Source: an uncultured Eubacteriales bacterium
GTDB lineage: Bacteria > Bacillota > Clostridia > Christensenellales > Aristaeellaceae
Reading direction: 5' to 3'
Length of the DNA stretch: 54,253 bases
Assembly (NCBI GenBank): GCA_902793605.1
Contig: CADBEB010000031.1
Location: 1-54,253, forward strand
Positions 22,910 to 30,950 of the stretch are shown here, piece by piece (the first letter of the stretch is position 1; every line of letters begins with the position of its first letter). A program made the position numbers and the translations under genes. The notes under the pieces were generated by a model. It worked only from the letters and a program-made list of their open reading frames with translations, did not search any database and was not told the origin of the DNA.

Positions 22910-23872
22910 TTATCCGTTTCCGCCCAACTGGGTATCATAGAGTATGTTTTCAATCACGCCAGTCTCGACATTAACATCAACCCAGTAAACACCATCCTTT
23001 TCAGTAAATGGCGGAGTGACGTTAAGATCATCAGAAGTCTTCTGATGGAGACTGAGCATAACCGTAAAGATCGGTTTTCCTTCCTGCATATGGTAGTACA
23101 TATAGTCACCAATTTCATCTACCGTTAATTGAGTTCCAGCGGGATCAACCAGCATCTCACTCTGCTCAGGAGTCAGATTATACGTAATGGTAACGGCTTC
23201 CGTGGCCAGCAAAACAAGGTCTTCTCCTGTGCGTCCGGCAGCTTTCGCTGCAGCTTTGGCTTCTTCTTCCCCTTCTTTATAGTTTTCATTGCTTGACGCA
23301 GGCCTGTAAGGTGTTGCGTCATATTTCGCTGCGATTGCTCTTGCCTGCTCAGCAAATGCGGTCACATCATGATCCTCTGCAGAGAGACGCATCATTTCCT
23401 GAAGCTGTTCTTTCCCCCATGCATCGGCTTCAAACAGTCTGGAGGTATCCTCTCCGTCATGGTTCCAAGTTGCAACACCTTCTCCATTTTGAACAGTCAC
23501 TGTATAGTCTCCAAGGACATAATGGAAATAATCGATGCCGGAGAAAGTGATCAAAGTTGTTCCGTCGCTTTTCTCTTCAGTAGAACGGCTGAAGAATGTG
23601 CCCAGTATATCATTGGTTATCCCATAAGAGTCATTGATTGTTTTTTCCGCAACCTTTACAGCATCGAATCTGCCGGAGAACACAAGTCCTGCTGCCAATG
23701 CTGTAACACTGATGCAGATAATCGCAGCAATCAAAATGAATGTAGTAGAAATCTTTTTCACAGGTTTTTCCTCCTCGCTGACAACGTAAAGCACTGTCTG
23801 GCGCTTCCGCTCATCCCATACGAGCCCGGAAAGGTTCTGGTCAACGAGCTCCTGAAAATTATGATTCTTCAT
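22910..23872 (-). CDS. Single-pass anti-sigma factor with short sensor (pair 5)
   Basis: 320 aa. The cytoplasmic N-terminus is 'FQELVDQNLSGLVWDERKR' without zinc motif; the membrane segment spans ~43-65 ('LIAAIICISVTALAAG'). The sensor is the short type shared with 15285 and 4020: 'YVLGDYTVTV', 'WNHDGEDTSRLFEADAWG', 'QLQEMMRL', and the end 'TGVIENI' before GGNG. An Ala/Glu/Lys-rich linker ('EEEAKAAAKAAG') lies in the middle. Overlaps the sigma gene by 14 bases. A strong internal SD plus GTG lies at 23776-23759. It is on the opposite strand to the other pairs, separated from them by the two-component operon. Confidence 0.87.
   Translation of the reverse strand: MKNHNFQELVDQNLSGLVWDERKRQTVLYVVSEEEKPVKKISTTFILIAAIICISVTALAAGLVFSGRFDAVKVAEKTINDSYGITNDILGTFFSRSTEEKSDGTTLITFSGIDYFHYVLGDYTVTVQNGEGVATWNHDGEDTSRLFEADAWGKEQLQEMMRLSAEDHDVTAFAEQARAIAAKYDATPYRPASSNENYKEGEEEAKAAAKAAGRTGEDLVLLATEAVTITYNLTPEQSEMLVDPAGTQLTVDEIGDYMYYHMQEGKPIFTVMLSLHQKTSDDLNVTPPFTEKDGVYWVDVNVETGVIENILYDTQLGGNG
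23759..23776 (-). promoter_or_regulatory. Internal RBS and GTG start inside anti-sigma 5
   Basis: On the minus strand GAGGAGG (23776-23770), eight bases, then in-frame GTG (23761-23759) at codon 38, just before KKIS and the hydrophobic segment. Same placement as in the four plus-strand paralogues. Confidence 0.55.
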
Positions 23873-24374
23873 CGTAATACCACTCCTTCAGCCTGTCCCG
23901 CAGTATATTGTTGGCTTTGTTCAGCCGGGATCTGACCTTGCCGTCAGACAATTGCAGCGCGCTTGCAACCTCTTTCAGCTTTAGCCCTTCATAATACCGA
24001 AGCAGGATAACCTCACGATACTTGGCGGGCAGACGCATGACCTCGGTCAGTACAGTGTTATCGGGAAAAACAAAATCGGCAGGTCTTTCAGGCAGCGAAT
24101 CCGGGTCAATCCGGCTTTGATGGCGGAACCATGCGGATCTCAACATATCCCGGCAAGTGTTGACACAAATTGTTGTTAGCCAGGTTTTTTCTGAGCTTCC
24201 TCCGCGATATTCATTAAAATGCCGGTATGCCTTGATGAAAGTCTCCTGTACAGCGTCCTGTGCAAGATCAGCGCTCTTCAGGTATAGAGCGCTCATTCTG
24301 AGAAGGCCGCTGCCATACTGTTCCATGAGCCGGTCAATCTCGGACCGGCTGTCCGATTGGCTTTCATGAAGCAC
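23859..24374 (-). CDS. ECF-type RNA polymerase sigma factor (pair 5)
   Basis: 171 aa from GTG 24374, eight bases after AAAGGAG; the longer frame starting at 24392 would place that SD inside the gene. Region 2: 'LAQDAVQETFIKAYRHFNEY' and 'TWLTTICVNTCRDMLRSAWF'. Region 4: 'LPAKYREVILLRYYEGLK' and the HTH 'KEVASALQLSDGKVRSRLNKA'. Same type as pairs 1-4 by sequence ('SEKTWLT', 'AWFRH'). Confidence 0.92.
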   Translation of the reverse strand: MLHESQSDSRSEIDRLMEQYGSGLLRMSALYLKSADLAQDAVQETFIKAYRHFNEYRGGSSEKTWLTTICVNTCRDMLRSAWFRHQSRIDPDSLPERPADFVFPDNTVLTEVMRLPAKYREVILLRYYEGLKLKEVASALQLSDGKVRSRLNKANNILRDRLKEWYYDEES

Positions 24375-24382
24375 TGTACCAA

Positions 24383-24402
24383 CTCCTTTCACCTATTAGA
24401 CG
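24383..24402 (-). promoter_or_regulatory. CGTC-type ECF promoter element and SD of sigma operon 5
   Basis: On the minus strand CGTCTAATAGGTGAAAGGAG runs from 24402 to 24383. The order CGTC - ~8 bases - GGTGAA - SD is the same as in pairs 2 and 4 although this operon is on the other strand. Confidence 0.45.
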
Positions 24403-24460
24403 GAACAGAGCAGGAAAAATGCTGTAAATTCGGAAAATAAAGATTATCTCCTCAAAATGT

Positions 24461-24485
24461 AAAAACACCAGCACTTATGCCGGTG
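24461..24485 (-). terminator. Terminator overlapping the end of the 65-aa gene
   Basis: CACCGGC (24485-24479 on minus) pairs with GCTGGTG (24472-24466), followed by TTTTT. The stop codon of the small gene lies in the loop. Confidence 0.6.
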
Positions 24486-24672
24486 AAACACAATTATCTG
24501 GAATGCCCTTTGAGGCAAGGAATTCTGGTGTCAGGTCATAGGACGATGTTATGTCGTATACCGCACTGTTTCCACGTTGATTGAAGTCAACGCACCAAAA
24601 GCGGATGTTCTGGATGATTCTTGCGGCGATTTCTTCTGAATAGCCTTCTAGATTCAAAATATAGCGTTTCAT
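24475..24672 (-). CDS. Small protein of unknown function (65 aa)
   Basis: The start is fixed by AAGGAGG seven bases upstream of ATG 24672. The protein (begins MKRYILNLEGYSEE, ends 'FLASKGIPDNCVSPA') is not recognised; the composition is that of a small soluble cytosolic protein, with no signal peptide or membrane segment. A terminator is built into its end. It is the last gene of the left block before the tRNA-fragment scar. Confidence 0.6.
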   Translation of the reverse strand: MKRYILNLEGYSEEIAARIIQNIRFWCVDFNQRGNSAVYDITSSYDLTPEFLASKGIPDNCVSPA

Positions 24673-24821
24673 CGATGCCTCCTTCTTTATCAGAATTATA
24701 CTGTGTGAAGCGAAACCTCGTCAAATCTGTAATTATGTCGCGATCACTTTGATTCACGCTCAATAATCTTTGGTATCGTAAGTAGAATTAAATCTATATT
24801 CGTTAGTGGATCAATTGAGGT

Positions 24822-24930
24822 TTTTTCCAACAGAAAGCGGTAGATGGGACTCAAAGTCCTATCGCCTTTGTTGGATTTTCCAACATTTTGCAAACATGAA
24901 GGCGATTTTCAGGCGATTTCTGTTGGAAAA
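24822..24930. repeat. 109-bp element with perfect 15-bp terminal inverted repeats
   Basis: TTTTTCCAACAGAAA (24822-24836) and its exact complement TTTCTGTTGGAAAAA (24916-24930) bound the element. Inside are two more stems: GATGGGA/TCCTATC around CTCAAAG (24843-24863) and TGTTGGA/TCCAACA (24869-24885), the latter repeating the core of the ends. It holds no ORF of note and could be a MITE-like or RNA-level palindromic element. A TCCAACA...TGTTGGA pair also frames the amt leader at 37626-37677. Confidence 0.6.
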
Positions 24931-25025
24931 ACATGAACTCAAACGAACAGTAAAACGCCCGTCATCCTTGATCCACAAGGCTTTGACGATCTCAGCCGAT
25001 CTCTAAGACAACAGCCCAACCAAAA

Positions 25026-25070
25026 CTCCTAAGCGGCAGGCCGTGGGTTCGAATCCCGCCGGGTGTGCCA
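25026..25070 (+). tRNA. 3' half of tRNA-Arg(CCU), probable attachment-site remnant
   Basis: From the anticodon loop CTCCTAA onward the sequence is a proper tRNA 3' half: T-arm GTGGG-TTCGAAT-CCCGC, acceptor strand CGGGTGT, discriminator G, encoded CCA. The bases 5' of the loop do not pair with the 3' anticodon stem and no D-arm or 5' acceptor strand exists, so it is not a functional tRNA. Homology beginning exactly in the anticodon loop is the usual mark of a tyrosine-recombinase att site. A terminator follows, as for a native tRNA. Confidence 0.75.
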
Positions 25071-25077
25071 TCTGAAG

Positions 25078-25106
25078 CCGGTCATCCTTTATGGATGGCC
25101 GGTTTT
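25078..25106 (+). terminator. Terminator behind the tRNA fragment
   Basis: CCGGTCATCC (25078-25087) pairs with GGATGGCCGG (25093-25102), with one G-U pair, followed by TTTT. Confidence 0.7.
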
Positions 25107-25256
25107 AGATTGATCTGCCCTGCAGATCAGAACCCACGGCGGCCGTGGCAAACGAGAGAAGCGTCAGCCCGGTGGGCTGTCCGCAAAGCGGAAGCGACTC
25201 GAGTTTGTTAGCGCGAAAGGGAGAATGAAGCACGCTCCACCATTGAGCGAACGGAA

Positions 25257-25276
25257 TCGAATCCCGCCGGGTGTGC
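25257..25276 (+). repeat. 20-bp direct repeat of the tRNA 3' end
   Basis: TCGAATCCCGCCGGGTGTGC occurs at 25049-25068 inside the tRNA half and again here, 208 bases later. Both copies are followed by a terminator hairpin. It indicates a second att-like scar or duplicated tRNA end. The stretch between (25107-25256) shows no credible gene; it includes the inverted copy GAACCCACGGC (25130-25140) of the T-arm. Confidence 0.65.
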
Positions 25277-25283
25277 ATATGAA

Positions 25284-25337
25284 CCGACCAGATAGGCCAT
25301 CTGTTATAAAAGACAGATGAGGATCTGGTCGGATTTT
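25284..25337 (+). terminator. Terminator behind the second tRNA-end repeat
   Basis: CCGACCAGAT (25284-25293) pairs with ATCTGGTCGG (25323-25332), with an inner CATCTGT/ACAGATG stem, followed by ATTTT. Confidence 0.7.
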
Positions 25338-25384
25338 GTTGGCATTTACCAAAGCCTCTTTCTAACAAAAGGAATCATTGTTAG

Positions 25385-25519
25385 AAATCTGCAAATATCG
25401 CCGTCTACCTGATTGCCAACGAAAACGCGGTCCCGTTCTATGAAAAGCTCGGCATGAAGAAGGCAGATGACGTCATGAAGTACAGCCATGTCGAGTGGAC
25501 GGATTTCACCGTGGAATAG
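25385..25519 (+). pseudogene. C-terminal remnant of a GNAT acetyltransferase
   Basis: In one frame between a stop at 25382 and the stop at 25519 the sequence reads 'IAVYLIANENAVPFYEKLGM' and ends with 'WTDFTVE', the typical last third of a GNAT fold (the 'N..A..FYEKLGF' motif). No start codon, SD or N-terminal part is present; the 5' portion is lost at the rearranged tRNA region. Confidence 0.7.
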
Positions 25520-25583
25520 ACAATCAGCGCTTCCTGCGGTAAACTGTCAGAAAGAATCATCATTTTATTTGGAGGGATAGCAT

Positions 25584-25817
25584 ATGGGCGTCTGGTTTGA
25601 ACCGGAAGAGATCGACGATCTGGACGAGACCCTGATCGAAGCCATGGATAACGAGGAACTGGAGGAATTCCGGGATAAACTGGAAGATACCCTGGATGAG
25701 CTTCAGGGGCAGGAACCGGATGAAGAGGAAGACGAGGATGCCTTCTACGAGTGGGAGGATCGGATCAATATCCTCAACGACCTGATCGACGCCATCGGCG
25801 ACAAGCTCGGAACCTGA
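25584..25817 (+). CDS. Small acidic protein, unknown function (77 aa)
   Basis: ATG with GGAGGG at good spacing. The protein is very acidic, with an acidic run around residues 45-52 and predicted helices before and after ('LDETLIEAMDNEELEEF', 'WEDRINILNDLIDAIGDKLG'); it probably forms a helical hairpin. No family recognised. Flanked by the GNAT remnant and a bidirectional terminator. Confidence 0.65.
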   Translation: MGVWFEPEEIDDLDETLIEAMDNEELEEFRDKLEDTLDELQGQEPDEEEDEDAFYEWEDRINILNDLIDAIGDKLGT

Positions 25818-25828
25818 CCGGGACTGAA

Positions 25829-25854
25829 AACGGCTGCATCTGCAGCCGTTTTTT
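25829..25854. terminator. Bidirectional terminator
   Basis: CGGCTGC (25831-25837) pairs with GCAGCCG (25842-25848), with A-rich 5' and T-rich 3' flanks. It serves the small acidic gene on + and the transpeptidase gene on -, which converge here. Confidence 0.85.
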
Positions 25855-25859
25855 CATAA

Positions 25860-27029
25860 TCATTTTTCCCCCGGCCAGTAGTTCATAACCTCACCCGGGG
25901 AGGATTCGAGATGCACCTCGTTGATCTCCTCCAGCGCCGCCTTCCTCGGCGTCGGTACGCAATAAGGACAGGCATTCAGCTTTTTGAAGCCGTCCTCCTC
26001 CAGTTCACCGAAGGTGAAGGCCGTCAGCGGCCGGAACTTCTGCCGGACGCTGGCGCAGTCCGCCACCGCGTGGTACTGCGTGCCCTTTTTCGGGTTGTAG
26101 TACAGTGGGGTATCGTCGTCCGGGATCCTGACCTGCCGTCCCTGGTAGTCCTCCCAGACCACCAGCTTGACGCAGTTCTTGTCCTTGCGCTTTTTGACCA
26201 GCTCAGCTATCCTGCGCATGTTGTAGCCCTGTGAATTCTTGAGCCGCTGCACCCGCAGGCAGCCGTGGCTGGCCCGGGAGCCAAGTTTCGCCTCATATCC
26301 CTTGTAGTTCTTCTGCCCGTTCTGGACGATGTATGGCACCTCATGCAGGTAATCCGCTGCATTAAACCGCAGGGCATAGTCGCAGTGCATGTTCCCGTCG
26401 ATCAGGACGCCTGTCTTGGTATAGATAATCATATACTCGCCGGAGCGGCTCTCGTTGTAGGGCTGCTTGTCGTTATACAGGCCCGTGGAGATCGCGAGGG
26501 AAGTCTCCAGATGGCCGTCCATGAAGAAGTAGAGCCGCTGGGTCAGTTTGTCGATGATGATACCGTAGTTCTGATTCACCTGGACAGTCTTCAGCTTTTC
26601 GGTTCGGATATAGCCCGTCACGAACGCGTTGAAGTTTTTGACCCGGCTGTCGTGGAAACTGGTGGAATAGGTCTCGATCATCGTCCAGCCGTTGTCCAGT
26701 GTCTCCAGCACGTGTACGCCCTGGCTGCTGCCGGTGATCATGCCGATCTGCTCGCTGTTTTCATCCGGTTCCCTGTAGCAAACAGTCTGTTTCATCATGT
26801 CCAGGTCGACCACGGTTATCGGCGCGGTCAGCATTTTCCAGACGGCTTCCTCGTCCGTCAGGTCCATCGGCGTGCACCAGTAGCAATCCTTATGTTCCGG
26901 CCGGTGCTCGCTGCGGTACGCCGGAGTGATCTCCGTCTTCTCCGGTTCCACTCCCAGCAGGAAATCCTCCGCCGAAGCGGCGGAAACCAGCATCATCACC
27001 AGGCACAAAGCAGCAATAATCCTGCGCAT
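25860..27029 (-). CDS. Exported L,D-transpeptidase (YkuD) with SH3-like domain
   Basis: 389 aa from ATG 27029, six bases after GGAGG; the longer frame to 27077 has no SD. The signal peptide spans ~20 residues (cleavage near ASA-ED). An SH3-like segment (~65-150, 'PITVVDLDMM..', 'NGWTMIETY') precedes the YkuD domain (~155-310) with the active-site motif 'SRASHGCLRV' (His and Cys). A C-terminal segment holds 'YHAVADCASVRQKF' and 'LNACPYC', a possible metal- or disulfide-forming pair. Such enzymes make 3-3 peptidoglycan crosslinks or attach proteins to the wall. Divergent from thrS. Confidence 0.9.
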   Translation of the reverse strand: MRRIIAALCLVMMLVSAASAEDFLLGVEPEKTEITPAYRSEHRPEHKDCYWCTPMDLTDEEAVWKMLTAPITVVDLDMMKQTVCYREPDENSEQIGMITGSSQGVHVLETLDNGWTMIETYSTSFHDSRVKNFNAFVTGYIRTEKLKTVQVNQNYGIIIDKLTQRLYFFMDGHLETSLAISTGLYNDKQPYNESRSGEYMIIYTKTGVLIDGNMHCDYALRFNAADYLHEVPYIVQNGQKNYKGYEAKLGSRASHGCLRVQRLKNSQGYNMRRIAELVKKRKDKNCVKLVVWEDYQGRQVRIPDDDTPLYYNPKKGTQYHAVADCASVRQKFRPLTAFTFGELEEDGFKKLNACPYCVPTPRKAALEEINEVHLESSPGEVMNYWPGEK

Positions 27030-27067
27030 TCTATCCTCCGTTTCTCCCCGCTTCCGGGGAGGGTTTG

Positions 27068-27096
27068 AGCATATCATATCGTGTAAATTGTGTCAA
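27068..27096 (-). promoter_or_regulatory. Promoter of the L,D-transpeptidase gene
   Basis: On the minus strand TTGACA (27096-27091), a 17-base spacer and TATGCT (27073-27068). Back to back with the thrS promoter. Confidence 0.7.
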
Positions 27097-27103
27097 AAAC
27101 CTC

Positions 27104-27132
27104 TTGCTTTTCATCAAAAGAGAGGTTATACT
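27104..27132 (+). promoter_or_regulatory. thrS promoter
   Basis: TTGCTT (27104-27109), a 17-base spacer and TATACT (27127-27132), just ahead of the T-box leader. Confidence 0.7.
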
Positions 27133-27139
27133 GCCCTTA

Positions 27140-27365
27140 TCCTTTTCAGATGAAGGGAAACACGCGGTCAGGAGCTCCGGCTCACAGAGAGCGGGGACAA
27201 GGTGCAAGCCCGCAGCGGAACCTGAACCGATACCATTCCCGGATGGAGAGCGGGCGCCGCCCGATAACGCGGCAGAATGAGTGGTTTTCATAACAAGCAG
27301 GGTGGAACCGCGAATGCTTTACCAGGCATCCGTCCCGGCAATCAACGCAGGGCGGATGCTTTTTT
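27140..27365 (+). promoter_or_regulatory. T-box leader of thrS
   Basis: The T-box consensus AGGGTGGAACCGCG is at 27299-27312. A terminator follows: GCATCCG (27326-27332) with CGGATGC (27353-27359) and a T-run at 27360-27365. Upstream paired regions (27170-27280) fit Stem I; ACC at 27232-27234 in GATACCATT is a plausible threonine specifier codon. Uncharged tRNA-Thr would stabilise the antiterminator and allow thrS transcription. The specifier assignment is inference. Confidence 0.88.
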
Positions 27366-27401
27366 GATTGGCACCGACCCGAAATCAAAGGAGGGGATCC
27401 C

Positions 27402-29186
<1,785 letters not shown>

Positions 29187-29206
29187 TTATCCCACTGGAC
29201 AAAGGA

Positions 29207-29236
29207 AGAGCGCTTCATCTGCGAAGCGCTCTTTTG
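29207..29236 (+). terminator. thrS terminator
   Basis: AGAGCGCTTC (29207-29216) pairs with GAAGCGCTCT (29223-29232), followed by TTTG. Confidence 0.8.
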
Positions 29237-29270
29237 TTTGCTCTGTGTCATTCTGTACCCGCAGGCATTG

Positions 29271-29304
29271 TGTCATTCTGAGGCTGAAAGTCGGGGGTTC
29301 TTCC
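29271..29304. repeat. Dispersed TGTCATTCTGAG-type intergenic repeat, copy 1
   Basis: TGTCATTCTGAGGCTGAAAG..TTCTT resembles the widespread bacterial intergenic element 'TGTCATTCTGAGCGAAGCGAAGAATCT'. Related copies lie at 30919 and 47426; a partial TGTCATTCTG also occurs at 29246. Confidence 0.5.
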
Positions 29305-29361
29305 TCATTTCTTCGGGGTTCCGTATTTTCAGACGAAATACCCTGTCGTTTCCTTCCTGTC

Positions 29362-30819
29362 TCAGCGGATCTTCAATACATTCGCGCAGATGGACGGCAG
29401 CTTCTCCGGCAGCTGCACCGTCAGCAGACCGAATTCATGCCGGAAGGGCACCGCTCCGACGCCAAGCAGTTCAACTGATTTCACTTCCATCTCCGCGAAG
29501 CTGCGCAGCACGAGTGCCTCCCCGGGCGCCGCGCCCAGCGCAAAGGCGTAGACCGCGCCGTCCTTCTGCGTGAAGCGGAAGTCGCTTCGGTTCCAGTCGG
29601 TCTTCTCCTCGGTGAAGCCGTCGATCTTGACGCGTGTATCGCCCTCGCCGAAGGTCCGCCACGGGCGGGTACCGTACACCGCCTCACTGTTCACTTCGAA
29701 CCATCCTGCCAGCTTCTCCAGGATGAACTCCGCCTCGTCATCGATCGTGCCGTCCGGTCGTTGCAGGATATTCAGCAGCATCACGCCGTTCTTGGAAATG
29801 ATGTCGACCAGCATCTCGATGATCTGCTCCGGCCGCTTATAGGGATCGCGCACATCGTAGAACCAGTTGCCGATGCAGGTATCGGTATGCCACGGATCCG
29901 GCATGATCCCCGGCAGCTGGCTCTTTTCGATGTCCAGTACGCCGACGCTGAAGATCTCCTTCCGCCGGTCCTTCTGCAGGTAGACCGCCTGATTCTCCCC
30001 GTGCTTTTCGATGGAGGTGTTGTACAGACGCGCGACTGCCTTCAGGCCGAGTTCGTAATCCCGTTCGTCGATGCTGCCCTGGTTGGCCATCCAGTGATCG
30101 CCGAAGGGCAGCACGCCGTCCGAATACAGCAGGTCCGGCTCAAACCGGTCGATCATCTCGTTCACGCAGTTCAGCCAGTATTCCCGGAACGCTTTGTTTC
30201 CGGTATACCAGGGGTTGAAGTCACCCGGGTTCTCCGTTCCGTGCTCCTGGTTCGCGTGGTAGAAATCCTGATACGCCGGATCGTTGCCGTCGTACGGCAC
30301 ACCGGCATAGGGCCCGAATTTGTCGCAGCCCTTGTTCACCCGCCACCAGGAAAAGGAGGCGCCCAGGTGCTCGCTGATGCCGAAGCGCAGGCCGTATTTA
30401 TCCGCCGCCGTCTTCCACAGCGCCAGGATGTCTTTTCCCGGACCGACGTTCACGCTGTTCATCCGGTTCAGTTTTGAATCGTAATTGAAGAAATGGTCGT
30501 GGTGCGTGCCCTGGGTCATCAGGTAGCGCGCACCTGCTTTGTGATACTTCGCCATCAACGCGTCCGGGTCGAACTTTTCCGCCTTCCACAGGGCGCAGAT
30601 GTCCTTGTAGCCGAACTTCGACGGATGGCCGTAATGCCGCAGGTGATACTCGTACTGGGGCGTCCCTTCGATGTACATGTTCCGGGCGTACCAGTCCCCG
30701 AACATAGGCACACTCTGCGGTCCCCAGTGGCTCCAGATGCCGAATTTCGCGTCCCGGAACCACTCCGGTGCAGAATAAGTGCGCAGTGAATCAAAGCTCG
30801 CTTCAAAATGCAGGCTCAT
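29362..30819 (-). CDS. Cytoplasmic alpha-L-fucosidase, GH29
   Basis: 485 aa. AAGGAGG is seven bases before the ATG. Family features: 'WFRDAKFGIWSHWGPQSVP' at the N-terminus, 'RYLMTQGTHHDHFFNYDSK', 'DLLYSDGVLPFGDHWMANQG' (Asp of 'YSDG' is the expected nucleophile), 'NGVMLLNILQRPDGTIDD', and a C-terminal beta domain. No signal peptide, so it would act on imported fucosylated oligosaccharides. No transporter or fucose catabolic gene is adjacent. Single-gene unit flanked by intergenic repeats. Confidence 0.92.
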   Translation of the reverse strand: MSLHFEASFDSLRTYSAPEWFRDAKFGIWSHWGPQSVPMFGDWYARNMYIEGTPQYEYHLRHYGHPSKFGYKDICALWKAEKFDPDALMAKYHKAGARYLMTQGTHHDHFFNYDSKLNRMNSVNVGPGKDILALWKTAADKYGLRFGISEHLGASFSWWRVNKGCDKFGPYAGVPYDGNDPAYQDFYHANQEHGTENPGDFNPWYTGNKAFREYWLNCVNEMIDRFEPDLLYSDGVLPFGDHWMANQGSIDERDYELGLKAVARLYNTSIEKHGENQAVYLQKDRRKEIFSVGVLDIEKSQLPGIMPDPWHTDTCIGNWFYDVRDPYKRPEQIIEMLVDIISKNGVMLLNILQRPDGTIDDEAEFILEKLAGWFEVNSEAVYGTRPWRTFGEGDTRVKIDGFTEEKTDWNRSDFRFTQKDGAVYAFALGAAPGEALVLRSFAEMEVKSVELLGVGAVPFRHEFGLLTVQLPEKLPSICANVLKIR

Positions 30820-30918
30820 GGTGTCCTCCTTGTCGCTGTGATGATCTCAGTCGGTTCTATGGGTGAGTATATCACAGGACAAGGGTTCAGAAAAGAAGAT
30901 TATTATTCCTTCCCAATG

Positions 30919-30950
30919 TGTCACTCTGAAGCCGAAGGCTGAAGAATCTT
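30919..30950. repeat. Dispersed TGTCATTCTGAG-type repeat, copy 2
   Basis: TGTCACTCTGAAGCCGAAGGC..GAATCTT lies at the 3' end of pyrG; diverged relative of the copy at 29271. Confidence 0.45.

Noticed and set aside
24843..24863. Stem GATGGGA-CTCAAAG-TCCTATC looks like an anticodon arm (tRNA-Leu CAA)
   Set aside because: No T-arm, D-arm or acceptor stem can be formed around it; it is part of the palindromic element at 24822-24930.
24806..25006. 66-codon plus-strand ORF between the small gene and the tRNA fragment
   Set aside because: It runs through the palindromic element, lacks an SD, and its translation shows no family features.
25105..25368. Long minus-strand reading frames (87 and 62 codons) across the tRNA scar
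   Set aside because: They read through the tRNA 3' end repeat and a terminator hairpin, have no SD, and show no protein-like composition.
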